From CAZJLP01 sp964546955 (GTDB lineage Bacteria > Verrucomicrobiota > Verrucomicrobiia > Opitutales > Opitutaceae), in NCBI GenBank assembly GCA_964546955.1, contig CAZJLP010000019.1, forward strand, positions 16,039 to 80,038: 64,000 bases of DNA. The letters are read 5' to 3'. Shown here piece by piece: positions 1 to 8,573 of the stretch. The position numbers and the translations under genes were made by a program. The stretch's first letter is position 1, and each line of letters starts with the position of its first letter. Under the pieces are notes generated by a model. It saw only the letters and a list, made by a program, of their open reading frames with translations. It was not told the origin of the DNA and did no database searches.

Positions 1-453
1 GGCGAGGCATCCGATCCCTACATCCGCATGCTGGGAGGCGAGTTCATTCGCCATGGGCGGCAGCAGAAAGCCCGGTTGCGGGTGGCGTCGGCCGCCTTGC
101 CTGGCTTCGACCGGCTGCGCTCGCTCGAGCTGACCGAGGAATGGTATTCATTTAAAGACTACGCAGACGATCTTCACGTGCTGCTTGTGCAGGAAACGGC
201 GGGCATGGTGGGAGTTGATTATGAACGTGGTCCTTATCCCGCCACTTGGGCGCGCCGGCACGACCGGGGCCGGGTGTTCTATACTTCCCTCGGGCACCGC
301 GAGGACGTGTGGACCAATCCTTCTTTCCAGGACATCCTCTTTTCCGGACTGGGCTGGGCTTCCGGGGGGATCCAAGCGGAGATCAAACCGAACATCGCCC
401 AGGTGACTCCGCGCTATCGCGAGATTCCGCCGAAGCCCTCCGAAAACGCCTGA
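1..453 (+). CDS. ThuA-like domain protein, C-terminal part (start outside window)
   Basis: The frame is open from base 1 and stops at 451-453, giving about 150 residues. Seen: an acidic strand, then 'YPATWARRHDRGRVFYTSLGHRED' in two parts (YPATW; GRVFYTSLGH) and a C-terminal 'FSGLGWASGG', the usual ending of ThuA/trehalose-utilisation domains with their glutamine-amidotransferase-like fold. In Verrucomicrobiota and Planctomycetota these proteins are common, often exported, and linked to carbohydrate or heme-protein modules. The true substrate is unknown. The N-terminal half, including any signal peptide, is missing. An inverted repeat at 468-546 follows the stop closely. Confidence 0.75.
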   Translation, partial: GEASDPYIRMLGGEFIRHGRQQKARLRVASAALPGFDRLRSLELTEEWYSFKDYADDLHVLLVQETAGMVGVDYERGPYPATWARRHDRGRVFYTSLGHREDVWTNPSFQDILFSGLGWASGGIQAEIKPNIAQVTPRYREIPPKPSENA

Positions 454-467
454 TGCGGCAACGGTTT

Positions 468-546
468 GTCATCCTGAGCGCAGCGAAGGATCCAGTTTAG
501 CGGTGTAGCGGATCTAATGGGATCCTTCGCTGCGCTCTAGGATGAC
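468..546. repeat. Inverted repeat of the CATCCTGAGCG type, copy 1
   Basis: Left arm 468-493 (GTCATCCTGAGCGCAGCG then AAGGATCC) pairs with right arm 520-546 with one small mismatch, around a 26-bp spacer. It sits 15 bp after the ThuA stop and before the end of the convergent ccsA gene, so its transcript could fold as a terminator, but there is no T-run. A second, more diverged copy is at 40716-40793. Confidence 0.8.
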
Positions 547-630
547 AGGCCGGTGAGAGGATCCTGCGTCTGAACACCTGATCTTCCGTATTTGGATTAG
601 CAGCAATCGCCCCGGGTCGGCGTCCCTGTC

Positions 631-2625
631 TTACGCTTCTTTTTGACCTTGGAAGCTTCGCCAGACGCTCATCGGCAGGAGACCGGCGCCGATGATCAGC
701 ACGTTGGTGGCGACAAAAGCCAAAAGCCAGTAGAAGGCGGCTTCCATGAAGCCATAGCTGTGCAAGCCGATGCCGAGCATGTTGGTTCCAAACCAGCTCC
801 ACGCCGTCACGACGTTGCCGAACACGGCGAGGCACATGATTCCCCGCGTTTTGACCAACCCGCCCCAGCGAGCATGAAGAATAAGGGCGTTCCACAGAAC
901 GATGATGAGAGCGCCGTTCTCTTTCGGGTCCCAGCCCCAGAAGCGGCCCCACGACTGGTCCGCCCAGATGCCGCCGAGGATAGTGCCGACGAGGCTGAAG
1001 AGCGTGGCGAAACAGACGATGCCGTAAACCATGCGGCCGAGGGCCTCGCCGACCGATTCCGCTTTGCCGCGCGCGGCAGCCGTCGTGGTCCCGGACGACG
1101 GCAAACTCGTAGTCTCTGCCGCGACCCGAGGTGAGCGCGGCAGCCATTTCGTGAAAAGTCCGAGAACGATGTAAATGATGGCGAGAAATCCGGCGAGGAA
1201 TGTCGCGCCGTAGCCGAGGGTGATCACGACGACGTGGGTCGCCAACCAGAAGTTCGAGTCGAGCACCGCCTGCATCATTTCGAGCGTGTCGCTCCCGATC
1301 GCCAGGTGGTGAGCGATGAGCATGGTGCAGAAGCCGATCACGCCGGCCGCCATCGTGGGCACGACCATTCGATAAATGCGTTCGAGCACGATGCAGAAGA
1401 TCACGACCGCCCAGCCGATAAAGAGCGCGGAGGAGTGCAGATTGGTGACCGGCGGGCGCCCTTCGAGCGACATGCGGGTGAGGATTCCGACTGTCGTGGC
1501 GATACCGGCCAGGACCAGCATCGCGAAGGCGGCGCGGCGGAGGGTCTCCGGATATTTCAACAGAGAGGCGACGGCGGTCAGAAACACGATGGCATAGAGC
1601 ACCATGCTCGTGTAAAAAGGCTCCGCTTTGTTGAAGGCGGTTTCGCGCTTCACCTTTTTGAGCTCCGCTGAGTACCGCGAGGCGAGATGTTGGTCCCGGT
1701 AAAGCCGAACGATCGTGTTGAATTGTTCGTGCTTTCCTTGCCGCCACGCTTGGCCGAGCGCGGCATAAGCGAGCGCAATGCCGTCGAGCTGGCCGGCCCG
1801 AAAACTGTTCAAGAGCGCATCGCCACTGGACTTCCAAGCCGTCTTGTCGGTCTCGTCGGGTGGCGGCGCGGCGAGAAGCCGGGCTCGTTCGGCCATCGCG
1901 ATGAATTGTTGGGCCATTCGCTCCACGGAGTTGGCAAGCGCCTCGTCGTGCGGCTGGTTGGCCATCTTGGCCCGCATGGCGGCCACGCCGGCCCCCAAGT
2001 TGCGTTCAAGCTGTCCTAGCTTCTCGAAAAACTGTGGGTCGGGGCCGAACGTCAGGCTGTATTGCAGGCCCTGGTACAGAACGAGGTTGTTCCGCAGGTT
2101 TGAAACGGCCTTCTGGAAACGCGTCCGCTGCTTCGGATCGCTTTCCGACGCGGACTTTCCTTGTCGGTCGATTTCAGCCAGGTGCGGGGCGATGTCGGCG
2201 TAGGAGAACCGCCGGTGGCGGCTCGGAAGGAAGCCCAGGATGGCCATGACGCGTTTCGCGCCGGAGTCATAGTGGATGCGCACGGAATCCTCGGTTTGCC
2301 CGATCAAGCTCAGCAGGTCCGGATCGTCGATCTCGAAGGTTCGGTATTTGTCGGCTTTCTCGGGCGCGAACGAAGCGTCGAGCATCCATTCGATGGGCGT
2401 CAGGCTTCCCCCTTCGGGCAGTGCCACGCGCTGCCGTCCTTGCAGACTGAGGATTGTATTGCGGGCGACCGTGTCGATCGGCTTGAGGCGTCCATTCGCC
2501 AGGACGGGCAGTTCGCCGAAACCGACGATGTTGAAGGGAGATTTCGGTGCCGGCGCCAGGTAGGACCTGGTCAGGACGACCAACCCAACCAGAACCGCTA
2601 GAACGGGAACGAGGAAGCGTTTCAT
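631..2625 (-). CDS. ccsA: Cytochrome c biogenesis protein CcsA/ResC with long N-terminal extension
   Basis: Predicted 664-residue polytopic membrane protein that with ResB delivers and attaches heme to apocytochrome c (System II). The start at 2625 is chosen because its ATG overlaps the ResB stop as ATGA and is followed at once by a hydrophobic segment (MKRFLVPVLAVLVGLVVL); the frame runs 48 codons further upstream inside resB. Residues about 30-350 are a periplasmic extension beginning 'VLANGRLKPIDTVARNTIL'. The C-terminal part has multiple membrane helices with the tryptophan-rich heme motif 'WGRFWGWDPKE' near residue 560 and candidate heme-ligand histidines in 'NLHSSALF', 'ATHVVVITLG' and 'GLHSYGF'. 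Last gene of a three-gene minus-strand operon. Confidence 0.9.
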   Translation of the reverse strand: MKRFLVPVLAVLVGLVVLTRSYLAPAPKSPFNIVGFGELPVLANGRLKPIDTVARNTILSLQGRQRVALPEGGSLTPIEWMLDASFAPEKADKYRTFEIDDPDLLSLIGQTEDSVRIHYDSGAKRVMAILGFLPSRHRRFSYADIAPHLAEIDRQGKSASESDPKQRTRFQKAVSNLRNNLVLYQGLQYSLTFGPDPQFFEKLGQLERNLGAGVAAMRAKMANQPHDEALANSVERMAQQFIAMAERARLLAAPPPDETDKTAWKSSGDALLNSFRAGQLDGIALAYAALGQAWRQGKHEQFNTIVRLYRDQHLASRYSAELKKVKRETAFNKAEPFYTSMVLYAIVFLTAVASLLKYPETLRRAAFAMLVLAGIATTVGILTRMSLEGRPPVTNLHSSALFIGWAVVIFCIVLERIYRMVVPTMAAGVIGFCTMLIAHHLAIGSDTLEMMQAVLDSNFWLATHVVVITLGYGATFLAGFLAIIYIVLGLFTKWLPRSPRVAAETTSLPSSGTTTAAARGKAESVGEALGRMVYGIVCFATLFSLVGTILGGIWADQSWGRFWGWDPKENGALIIVLWNALILHARWGGLVKTRGIMCLAVFGNVVTAWSWFGTNMLGIGLHSYGFMEAAFYWLLAFVATNVLIIGAGLLPMSVWRSFQGQKEA

Positions 2626-3833
2626 GACGAAGCCCGAGCGGGCCCGGTAGCGGACGGAACTGCTGCGGTGGATTTGTTTCGACGGCCGACAAAATTCAGA
2701 AGGGAAAGCCCAAATTGGAACACAAGGCCAAGACTCATCAGGATGCACGCGATATACGGCATCAGCCAACTTGGGTTGCGCATGACCTGAAGGACGGAAT
2801 GTTTTTCCGCGGCCGTCATCTGAAACTGATAAAACGCGAGCCCTCCGTAGCGAAGGGGATGGTTCATATAGATCAGGACTTCGCGGTCGTCACGGCCGTC
2901 GTCGGAGCGGACTCGCACCCGGCTCGAAAAGTTTTTCGGTATCGTCGATCCCGGGTAGACGTCGTGGGTCACCTGCAACAGCGTCAGAGAAAATGGCTGA
3001 TACTGCCGCTGGGGGCGAATCGCGATCTTCCAGGTTTTTCCTTCGTGCGTGAACGATTGCGCCTCCTCCAGATCCGATGACACCAGCCACATGCCCAGGC
3101 TCGTTCCGCCGGCGACAGGCACCAGTTCCACATAGGCCGTGCGCATGTTGCGCTCGTCCATCTTGTAGGTGATCGGCAGGGGCACCGCAATCCGGGAGGA
3201 TTGGAGCGGTGCGCCCGCGGGTACGGGCGGCTTTTGACGCACCTGATCCGCGTTGCGCACGACGGCATTCGGATAGAAGGCGCGGACGTTTACGCGGAAA
3301 GGAAGTTTCGGATGGGCGATTGTTTTTCCGTCGGAGAGATGCTCTTCGGGGATTGCGATGACCTCGTCCCATTGCGGATCGGTCGTGTCGATCAGCACCA
3401 ATTCGTCGCGGCGAATGTGCTCCGCGTAGTTTTTCGTTTCGTTCTCTCGAAACCTGAGCTGGAACTCCTCCTGCCAAACGCTGGAAAAGAATTCGCCGAG
3501 GAGCAGCAGAATCAACCCCACGTGCGTCATCCAAATGCCGGCTTTTTTGCGGCTGAACTTGAACCGGACGATGTGCGCCGCCAGCAGATTGAAAAAAAGC
3601 AACCAGCCCAGGAAGTAGCCGCCCGGGAAAATGGGAAGCGCAAGCCGGTCGCCGACTTGATGCAGCACGACCCACGAATGGAACCACTTCTGCTGGATGC
3701 CCCAGATGCCAAGCTCCGTCTGATTGAGCGTGGCGAAAAAGACCAACATGATCGACAGCAGCAACAGGACGACGGTCAGTCGCAGCGACACGAAGAAATC
3801 GAGAAAACTTTGCCAGATGGCTCGCATGATCAC
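2622..3833 (-). CDS. resB: Cytochrome c biogenesis protein ResB
   Basis: 403 residues. Seen: membrane segments near 19-38, 75-92 and 96-118, a periplasmic domain of about 230 residues, and a last helix near 357-385, which is the ResB/Ccs1 plan. With CcsA it forms the System II heme export and ligation complex. The GTG at 3833 overlaps the stop of the upstream lipoprotein gene by 4 bases (GTGA); an in-frame ATG at 3827 is an equally reasonable start. The 3' end overlaps ccsA as ATGA, so translation of all three genes is probably coupled. Confidence 0.88.
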   Translation of the reverse strand: MIMRAIWQSFLDFFVSLRLTVVLLLLSIMLVFFATLNQTELGIWGIQQKWFHSWVVLHQVGDRLALPIFPGGYFLGWLLFFNLLAAHIVRFKFSRKKAGIWMTHVGLILLLLGEFFSSVWQEEFQLRFRENETKNYAEHIRRDELVLIDTTDPQWDEVIAIPEEHLSDGKTIAHPKLPFRVNVRAFYPNAVVRNADQVRQKPPVPAGAPLQSSRIAVPLPITYKMDERNMRTAYVELVPVAGGTSLGMWLVSSDLEEAQSFTHEGKTWKIAIRPQRQYQPFSLTLLQVTHDVYPGSTIPKNFSSRVRVRSDDGRDDREVLIYMNHPLRYGGLAFYQFQMTAAEKHSVLQVMRNPSWLMPYIACILMSLGLVFQFGLSLLNFVGRRNKSTAAVPSATGPARASS

Positions 3834-4954
3834 GGGGTCCGCACGGAGCGGAGGAATTCCAGGAAGGCGGGTTTCTGTGCGGCGACGACGGCGTCCGGCC
3901 CCATCAGCTTGAAGAAATAGGTTTCATTCTCCAGGGACAGCACCGCCCCGACGATCCGAGTGGGTCCATTGGCGGTGGTGCCAGCGTAGTCGACGACGGT
4001 GAAACGCAAAGCGCCGTGTTCCACGGTGTTCGCCTGGGTTTTGATCTCCTCGGCGCTCACTGCGGGCAGCCGCACTTGCTCCCGCCAGCGATTGAGGTTG
4101 TCGGTCAGCCCGCCGGCGGCGCCGCCGAATGAGATGATCGAAAGATCGGCTTCGCCTGAGCCTGTGCGGACGGCAAAGCTGCCCTTGCGCATCGAGGTGA
4201 GCGGCTTTGGGCTCCAATCTGCCGGCGCGGTCCAGCTCAAAGCCCCCGGTTTCGGTGGGGTGGAACCGGGCGCGGCGGCTCGTGGAGCCGCAGCGGGCGG
4301 CGCCTCCGGTTTGATTTGACCTCCCGGGGCGGCCGCCGTTTCGGAGTCGAAGCGGACGGAGCGGAGAAATGCCATGAAGGCCTCGCGTTGTGTCGCCACC
4401 AGAGCGGCTTCGCCGGAAAGCTTGAAAAACCACACCCGTCCGGGCTGTTTCAGCCAGGCGCCGAGGATTCGTGAAAGATGCTTCCCTTCAATCAGCGGTG
4501 CATCGCTCACGAGATCGACCCAGTGGAACGTTCCTGCGTCCGTCGTGAGAGATTGGACGACTGCGCTCAAAGCCGCTTCATCGATCGGCGGCAAATGAAT
4601 CTGCTCGCGCCAGCGGTTCACGTTCTGAAGATCGCCGCCCACCGTGCCGGGAAAGGACGTGACCGCCATTTCGGCCGTCAAGCCTGCCGGTGAGTTGATC
4701 GCGAAGTTTCCGACCCGTACTCCCGTCAAAGGCAAGGTCTGCCAGCCCGCCGGCACGTCCCATTTCGGAATACCCGTGGTCGGCGCCGCCATTCCAGGCA
4801 TCACGCCCATGTTCGAAGGCGGAGTTGCCGCCGGGGCGGGCGCCGTTTCTTTGGGCACGCGATAAGTCGCGATTTCGCGATCGCGGCAGCCGGTCAGAAC
4901 GAGCAGCACCGTGCCGACTGCTGCAACGGCGAGCAAGAAGCGAGGGGAACGCAT
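3830..4954 (-). CDS. Lipoprotein with two tandem copies of one domain, first gene of the resB-ccsA operon
   Basis: 374 residues. A signal peptide ends in the lipobox 'VLTGC' (Cys23), so it should be membrane-anchored and face the periplasm. After a Pro/Ala linker there are two homologous domains (about 60-205 and 235-374). Each has a 'W..P.GW..LPLT..R.G.F' opening, an 'NRWREQ(I/V)xLP' block and a 'FFKL.G..A.VA.Q..AF..FLRSVR' ending, joined by another Pro/Ala linker. I do not recognise a named family. The operon position suggests a role beside heme delivery or cytochrome assembly, which is inference. A small hairpin (4967-4984) lies in the presumed 5' leader. Confidence 0.8.
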   Translation of the reverse strand: MRSPRFLLAVAAVGTVLLVLTGCRDREIATYRVPKETAPAPAATPPSNMGVMPGMAAPTTGIPKWDVPAGWQTLPLTGVRVGNFAINSPAGLTAEMAVTSFPGTVGGDLQNVNRWREQIHLPPIDEAALSAVVQSLTTDAGTFHWVDLVSDAPLIEGKHLSRILGAWLKQPGRVWFFKLSGEAALVATQREAFMAFLRSVRFDSETAAAPGGQIKPEAPPAAAPRAAAPGSTPPKPGALSWTAPADWSPKPLTSMRKGSFAVRTGSGEADLSIISFGGAAGGLTDNLNRWREQVRLPAVSAEEIKTQANTVEHGALRFTVVDYAGTTANGPTRIVGAVLSLENETYFFKLMGPDAVVAAQKPAFLEFLRSVRTP

Positions 4955-5067
4955 GAACCAAGATCAATCGCGGGTTTCCGCGATAAGTTCAACCCCCGGC
5001 TTCGAACTATGAGGAGGAGGCGCGGCACGGGCGGGTGGCGCTTATGTGGGAGGAGCGCTCGTTTGCG

Positions 5068-5979
5068 CTAATCGGTCGCCGAAGCGCTCGCTATGGTCAG
5101 GAAGGCCTGCAAGGCCGGATCGGGCGCCGGTGTAGCCCGCCAGCCAACAACCAATCGGCTTTCCGGGGCATGACCCCGGAGGGGACGAAAATGCACGTCG
5201 CGCGGTACGTTCCTGGCTTCGGACGGGGTCATGAACGTCACACCGAGACCCGCACGGACCAAGCCAATGCCGTTTGCGCGCGGCCAGACTTCCTCCGCGA
5301 TGCGAGGGGTGATGCCGGCTCGCGAGCAGGCCGCGAGGATCCGGTCGTAAAAACCAGGATTGTGCGCACGCGGAAAAAGGATGAACGGGGTTTCAGCGAG
5401 GTCGCGCAAACGCAGCTCTTGGTGGGAGGCGAGGGGATGGCGGGGCGGAAGAAGAATACCATTGTTCTCCCGCAAAAGCAGACGCGTACGGACTCCAGGG
5501 GTGGTAGCGTCGGGGTGAAAAAAGCCGCAACCGAGTTCGCCCGCCTGCAAGGCCTCCACTTGCCCCGACGAAGGCACTTCATTGAGTTCGAGCCGGACGC
5601 CTGGGAACTGCCGATTGAACTCGCGCAAGATCTCCGGAAGGACGGTCGCCATGGCCAATCCGGTGAAGGCGATCCGGACGCGCCCGGTTTCCCCTTTCGA
5701 AGCCGCCTTCAATTCCCGCCCGATTGCCTGCAGCGAACGAAGCAGGGGTTCCACGCGGTCGAGGAGCAGATGGCCCGCGGACGTGAGCTCGACGCGCCGC
5801 TGCGTGCGGAGAAACAGGCCGGACTCCAACCCTTTTTCGAGCTGTCGGATCTGGCGGCTCAACGCGGGTTGAGCGATTCCCAGCGTTTCGGCGGCTTTTC
5901 GGAAATGAAGGTGCTTCGCCACCTCGTGAAAATACACCAAGTGACGGAGCTCGAACGGAAATTGATACTCGCGAGGCAT
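5068..5979 (-). CDS. LysR-family transcriptional regulator
   Basis: 303 residues from the ATG at 5979 (MPREYQF...). Residues 7-66 are a LysR winged helix-turn-helix ('LRHLVYFHEVAKHLHFRKAA', 'AQPALSRQIRQLE'). Residues about 92-295 are a periplasmic-binding-protein-like effector domain ('VRIAFTGLAMATVLP', 'FHPDATTPGV'). It is divergent from leuC across 227 bp, so control of leuCD is plausible by the usual LysR arrangement. The effector is unknown. Two AGGTAT direct repeats at 5995-6010 just upstream could be part of an autoregulatory site. Confidence 0.9.
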   Translation of the reverse strand: MPREYQFPFELRHLVYFHEVAKHLHFRKAAETLGIAQPALSRQIRQLEKGLESGLFLRTQRRVELTSAGHLLLDRVEPLLRSLQAIGRELKAASKGETGRVRIAFTGLAMATVLPEILREFNRQFPGVRLELNEVPSSGQVEALQAGELGCGFFHPDATTPGVRTRLLLRENNGILLPPRHPLASHQELRLRDLAETPFILFPRAHNPGFYDRILAACSRAGITPRIAEEVWPRANGIGLVRAGLGVTFMTPSEARNVPRDVHFRPLRGHAPESRLVVGWRATPAPDPALQAFLTIASASATD

Positions 5980-5994
5980 CAATAAGCACCAAAT

Positions 5995-6010
5995 AGGTAT
6001 TTTCAGGTAT
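5995..6010. promoter_or_regulatory. AGGTAT direct repeat 16-31 bp upstream of the lysR start
   Basis: AGGTAT occurs at 5995-6000 and 6005-6010, a 10-bp period (one helical turn), immediately upstream of the regulator's ATG. LysR proteins often bind near their own promoter, so this may be an operator half-site; the T-N11-A pattern is not clear enough to be sure. Confidence 0.25.
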
Positions 6011-6033
6011 GGCAAGAGTGTGGTAGGATTCCG

Positions 6034-6158
6034 ACTCGTTCTCGTCTCTTACTCCTACTCGTTCTCGTTTAGGATCTCACGTGCTGGGTCTGATCGCCAG
6101 GCGCCCGTTAGCCCACGACCTGGGGGATGAGAACGAGTAGGAGTAAGAGAACGATTTA
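6034..6158. repeat. Inverted pair of hexameric stutter arrays between lysR and leuC
   Basis: The right array 6129-6152 reads in units of six: GAGAAC, GAGTAG, GAGTAA, GAGAAC. Its reverse complement is at 6046-6066 (21 of 21 bases), with extra imperfect units to 6034. The spacer is about 62 bp. The same unit set recurs at 22183-22212. It fills much of the region where lysR and leuC promoters must lie. Confidence 0.85.
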
Positions 6159-6206
6159 GGCCCGCATTGACCCGCTTTCCTCCACCTCCTACACTCTGCC
6201 TTTTCC

Positions 6207-7631
6207 ATGCCGAAATCATTGTTTCAGAAAGTTTGGGATGCCCACACGGTTCGCACGCTGGCCAACGGGCACACTCAGTTGCTCATTGGCACGCATCTCA
6301 TCCATGAGGTAACAAGTCCCCAGGCATTCGGGATGTTGCGCGATTTGGGACTCAAGGTCCTCATGCCGCATCGCACGTTTGCCACGGTGGATCACATCAT
6401 CCCGACCGATCAGTTGGTCGAACCGTACCGCGACTCGCTGGCCCAGGCTATGATGGATGAGCTGCGCAAGAGTTGTAAGGAATACGGCATCACGTTTTTC
6501 GACCGCGCGACCGGCAAGCAGGGCATCGTGCACATTGTCGGCCCGGAGCAGGGAATCACTCAGCCCGGCACGACGATCGCCTGCGGCGACTCGCACACCT
6601 CTACCCATGGAGCTTTCGGCGCGATCGCGTTTGGTATCGGAACGACCCAGATTCGCGACGTATTGGCCACGCAAACGATCGCGTTGGGCGCGCTCAAGGT
6701 ACGCCGCATCAATGTGGACGGACAGCTCCAGCCCGGTGTCTATGCGAAGGATGTCATTCTCCACATTATCCGCATGCTCGGAGTAAACGGCGGCACGGGT
6801 TTCGCCTACGAATACGGCGGCTCCGTCTTCGACGGCTTCACCATGGAGCAGCGCATGACCGTGTGCAATATGTCGATCGAGGGCGGCGCGCGCGTGGGTT
6901 ACGTAAACCCCGACCAAACGACGTTCGACTACTTGAAGGGCCGCCCCTATTCGCCCAAGGGCAAGGCGTGGGACGAGGCCGTCGTGCGTTGGAAGAGTTA
7001 CGCTTCGGATCCCGGCTGCGCTTATGACGATGTGGTCAACATTCGCGCCGAGGACATCGCACCCACGGTTACCTGGGGCATCAATCCCGGGCAGGGCATC
7101 AGCATCGAAGAAACAATTCCTGATCCCGCGCGGGCTACCGCGGACGAAAAGGCGTCGATCGAAGAAGCGCTCGCTTACATGAAGCTCCAGCCAGGGGCCC
7201 CCATCAAAGGCACGAAGATCAATGTCGCCTTTCTGGGTTCGTGCACGAACGGGCGCCTCAGCGATTTCCAGGAAGTCGCCAAGTACATCAAGGGCCGCAA
7301 GGTGGCTCCGGGGATCAAGGCCATTGCCGTTCCGGGCTCCCAGGGGGTCGCCGCAATCTGCGAAGCGATGGGTATCGACAAGGTCCTGACCGAAGCGGGC
7401 TTCGAGTGGCGCGCCGCCGGGTGTTCGATGTGTCTCGCGATGAACCCCGACAAGCTCATTGGCGACCAGCTCTGCGCCAGTTCCTCCAACCGCAACTTCA
7501 AGGGCCGCCAGGGCAGTCCGACCGGACGCACCGTGCTGATGAGTCCACTGATGGTGGCCGCCGCCGCCGTCACGGGCGAAGTCTCCGACGCCCGCGAGGT
7601 CTTCGGCGTCCGCGAACTCGTCGAAGCGTAA
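6207..7631 (+). CDS. leuC: 3-isopropylmalate dehydratase, large subunit
   Basis: 474 residues, normal length for LeuC. With LeuD it isomerises 2-isopropylmalate to 3-isopropylmalate in leucine synthesis; cytoplasmic, [4Fe-4S] enzyme. The three cluster ligands are visible: Cys346 in 'LGSCTNGR' and Cys406/Cys409 in 'CSMC'. Aconitase-family motifs 'CGDSHTSTHGAFGA' and 'CLAMNPDK' are present. leuD follows after 81 bp. leuA and leuB are not in the window. No strong Shine-Dalgarno is seen upstream of the ATG. Confidence 0.97.
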   Translation: MPKSLFQKVWDAHTVRTLANGHTQLLIGTHLIHEVTSPQAFGMLRDLGLKVLMPHRTFATVDHIIPTDQLVEPYRDSLAQAMMDELRKSCKEYGITFFDRATGKQGIVHIVGPEQGITQPGTTIACGDSHTSTHGAFGAIAFGIGTTQIRDVLATQTIALGALKVRRINVDGQLQPGVYAKDVILHIIRMLGVNGGTGFAYEYGGSVFDGFTMEQRMTVCNMSIEGGARVGYVNPDQTTFDYLKGRPYSPKGKAWDEAVVRWKSYASDPGCAYDDVVNIRAEDIAPTVTWGINPGQGISIEETIPDPARATADEKASIEEALAYMKLQPGAPIKGTKINVAFLGSCTNGRLSDFQEVAKYIKGRKVAPGIKAIAVPGSQGVAAICEAMGIDKVLTEAGFEWRAAGCSMCLAMNPDKLIGDQLCASSSNRNFKGRQGSPTGRTVLMSPLMVAAAAVTGEVSDAREVFGVRELVEA

Positions 7632-7652
7632 CCGCTCATTTCCACACCTGAT

Positions 7653-7687
7653 CACTAATCCGGACCAATTAATCGGCTGGATTAGTG
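7653..7687 (+). promoter_or_regulatory. Hairpin in the leuC-leuD spacer
   Basis: CACTAATCC (7653-7661) pairs perfectly with GGATTAGTG (7679-7687) around a 17-base loop. It could be a processing or attenuation element between two cotranscribed genes. There is no T-tract, so a strong terminator is unlikely. Confidence 0.45.
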
Positions 7688-7712
7688 CGCGTTAACGGTT
7701 CCCAAAATTTAT

Positions 7713-8315
7713 ATGTCTCTCGCTAAAATCACTCAGGTCGCCGGGCGCGGCGTTTTTGTGCCGGGCAACGATATCGATACGGATCGCATTATTCCAGCGC
7801 GCTTCATGAAGTGCGTCACCTTCGACGGGCTCGGCGAATACTTGTTTTTCGACGTCCGCAAGAATGCGGACGGCACGGACAAACCGCATCCGTTGAACGA
7901 CGCACGTTTCAAAGGGGCCTCGATCCTCCTGTCGGGCGCCAATTTCGGCTGTGGGAGCTCGCGCGAGCATGCGCCGCAGGCCATTCAAAAGTATGGTTTC
8001 CGCGCAGTCATTGCGGAGAACTTTGCCGAGATTTTCTTCGGCAATTGCACGACGCTCGGCATGCCCTGCGCGTGCGCCGACCGCGCGGACATCGCGAAGA
8101 TTGCGGCGGCGATCGAAGCCAATCCCCAGACGGAAGTCGTGATTGATGTGGCCAAACAGGAGATCCGCTTTGCTGGTCAGACCGTCAAAGCGGCAATTCG
8201 GGATACGGCTCGCGATGCCTTGGTGAACGGCCGTTGGGACGCCATCGGCGAATTGCTCGAAGGTAAGGATGATGTCATCAAGACCGCTGCCAAGTTGCCG
8301 TATCTGGCTGCATGA
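7713..8315 (+). CDS. leuD: 3-isopropylmalate dehydratase, small subunit
   Basis: 200 residues, the full swivel domain of isopropylmalate isomerase. Motifs 'GNDIDTDRIIPARF', 'GANFGCGSSREHAP' and 'FRAVIAENFAEIFFGNC' are the LeuD substrate-binding signatures. It lies 81 bp after leuC on the same strand and is expected to be cotranscribed. A paired heptamer repeat begins 5 bp after the stop. Confidence 0.97.
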   Translation: MSLAKITQVAGRGVFVPGNDIDTDRIIPARFMKCVTFDGLGEYLFFDVRKNADGTDKPHPLNDARFKGASILLSGANFGCGSSREHAPQAIQKYGFRAVIAENFAEIFFGNCTTLGMPCACADRADIAKIAAAIEANPQTEVVIDVAKQEIRFAGQTVKAAIRDTARDALVNGRWDAIGELLEGKDDVIKTAAKLPYLAA

Positions 8316-8320
8316 CGGAA

Positions 8321-8506
8321 GGCTGGTTGAGAGTTGAGGGTTGAGAGTTGAGAGACGGACGGGCCCGAAGGGGCGGTGCTCCGCTTTTGGGGTGCCCCTT
8401 GGCCGCTGCGGGTTGGCCTTCCCATTGATATCCAATTGCGCGCCCGTCATGCCTTGGCCCTTCCGCCGTATTGTCTCTCAACTCTCCGCTCTCAACTATT
8501 CCAGCC
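8321..8506. repeat. Inverted pair of heptamer arrays (GTTGAG units) after leuD
   Basis: Left array 8325-8352 is four 7-bp units: GGTTGAG, AGTTGAG, GGTTGAG, AGTTGAG. Right array 8475-8502 is CTCTCAA, CTCTCCG, CTCTCAA, CTATTCC, the inverted counterpart. The outer GGCTGG (8321) and CCAGCC (8501) also pair. The 120-bp spacer has no gene. The right array ends 71 bp before the tolQ-like start. Confidence 0.85.
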
Positions 8507-8573
8507 GGACGGGAAAATTTCGTGAACCTTTTTCCGTGCGCTGGCGTCACATGTCGTCATCTTTTGTCTATCT

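Noticed and set aside
6216..7655. 479-codon open frame on the minus strand opposite leuC
   Set aside because: Low-complexity, His/Arg/Asp-rich translation, exactly antisense to a perfect LeuC with all iron-sulfur ligands; a GC-rich shadow frame.
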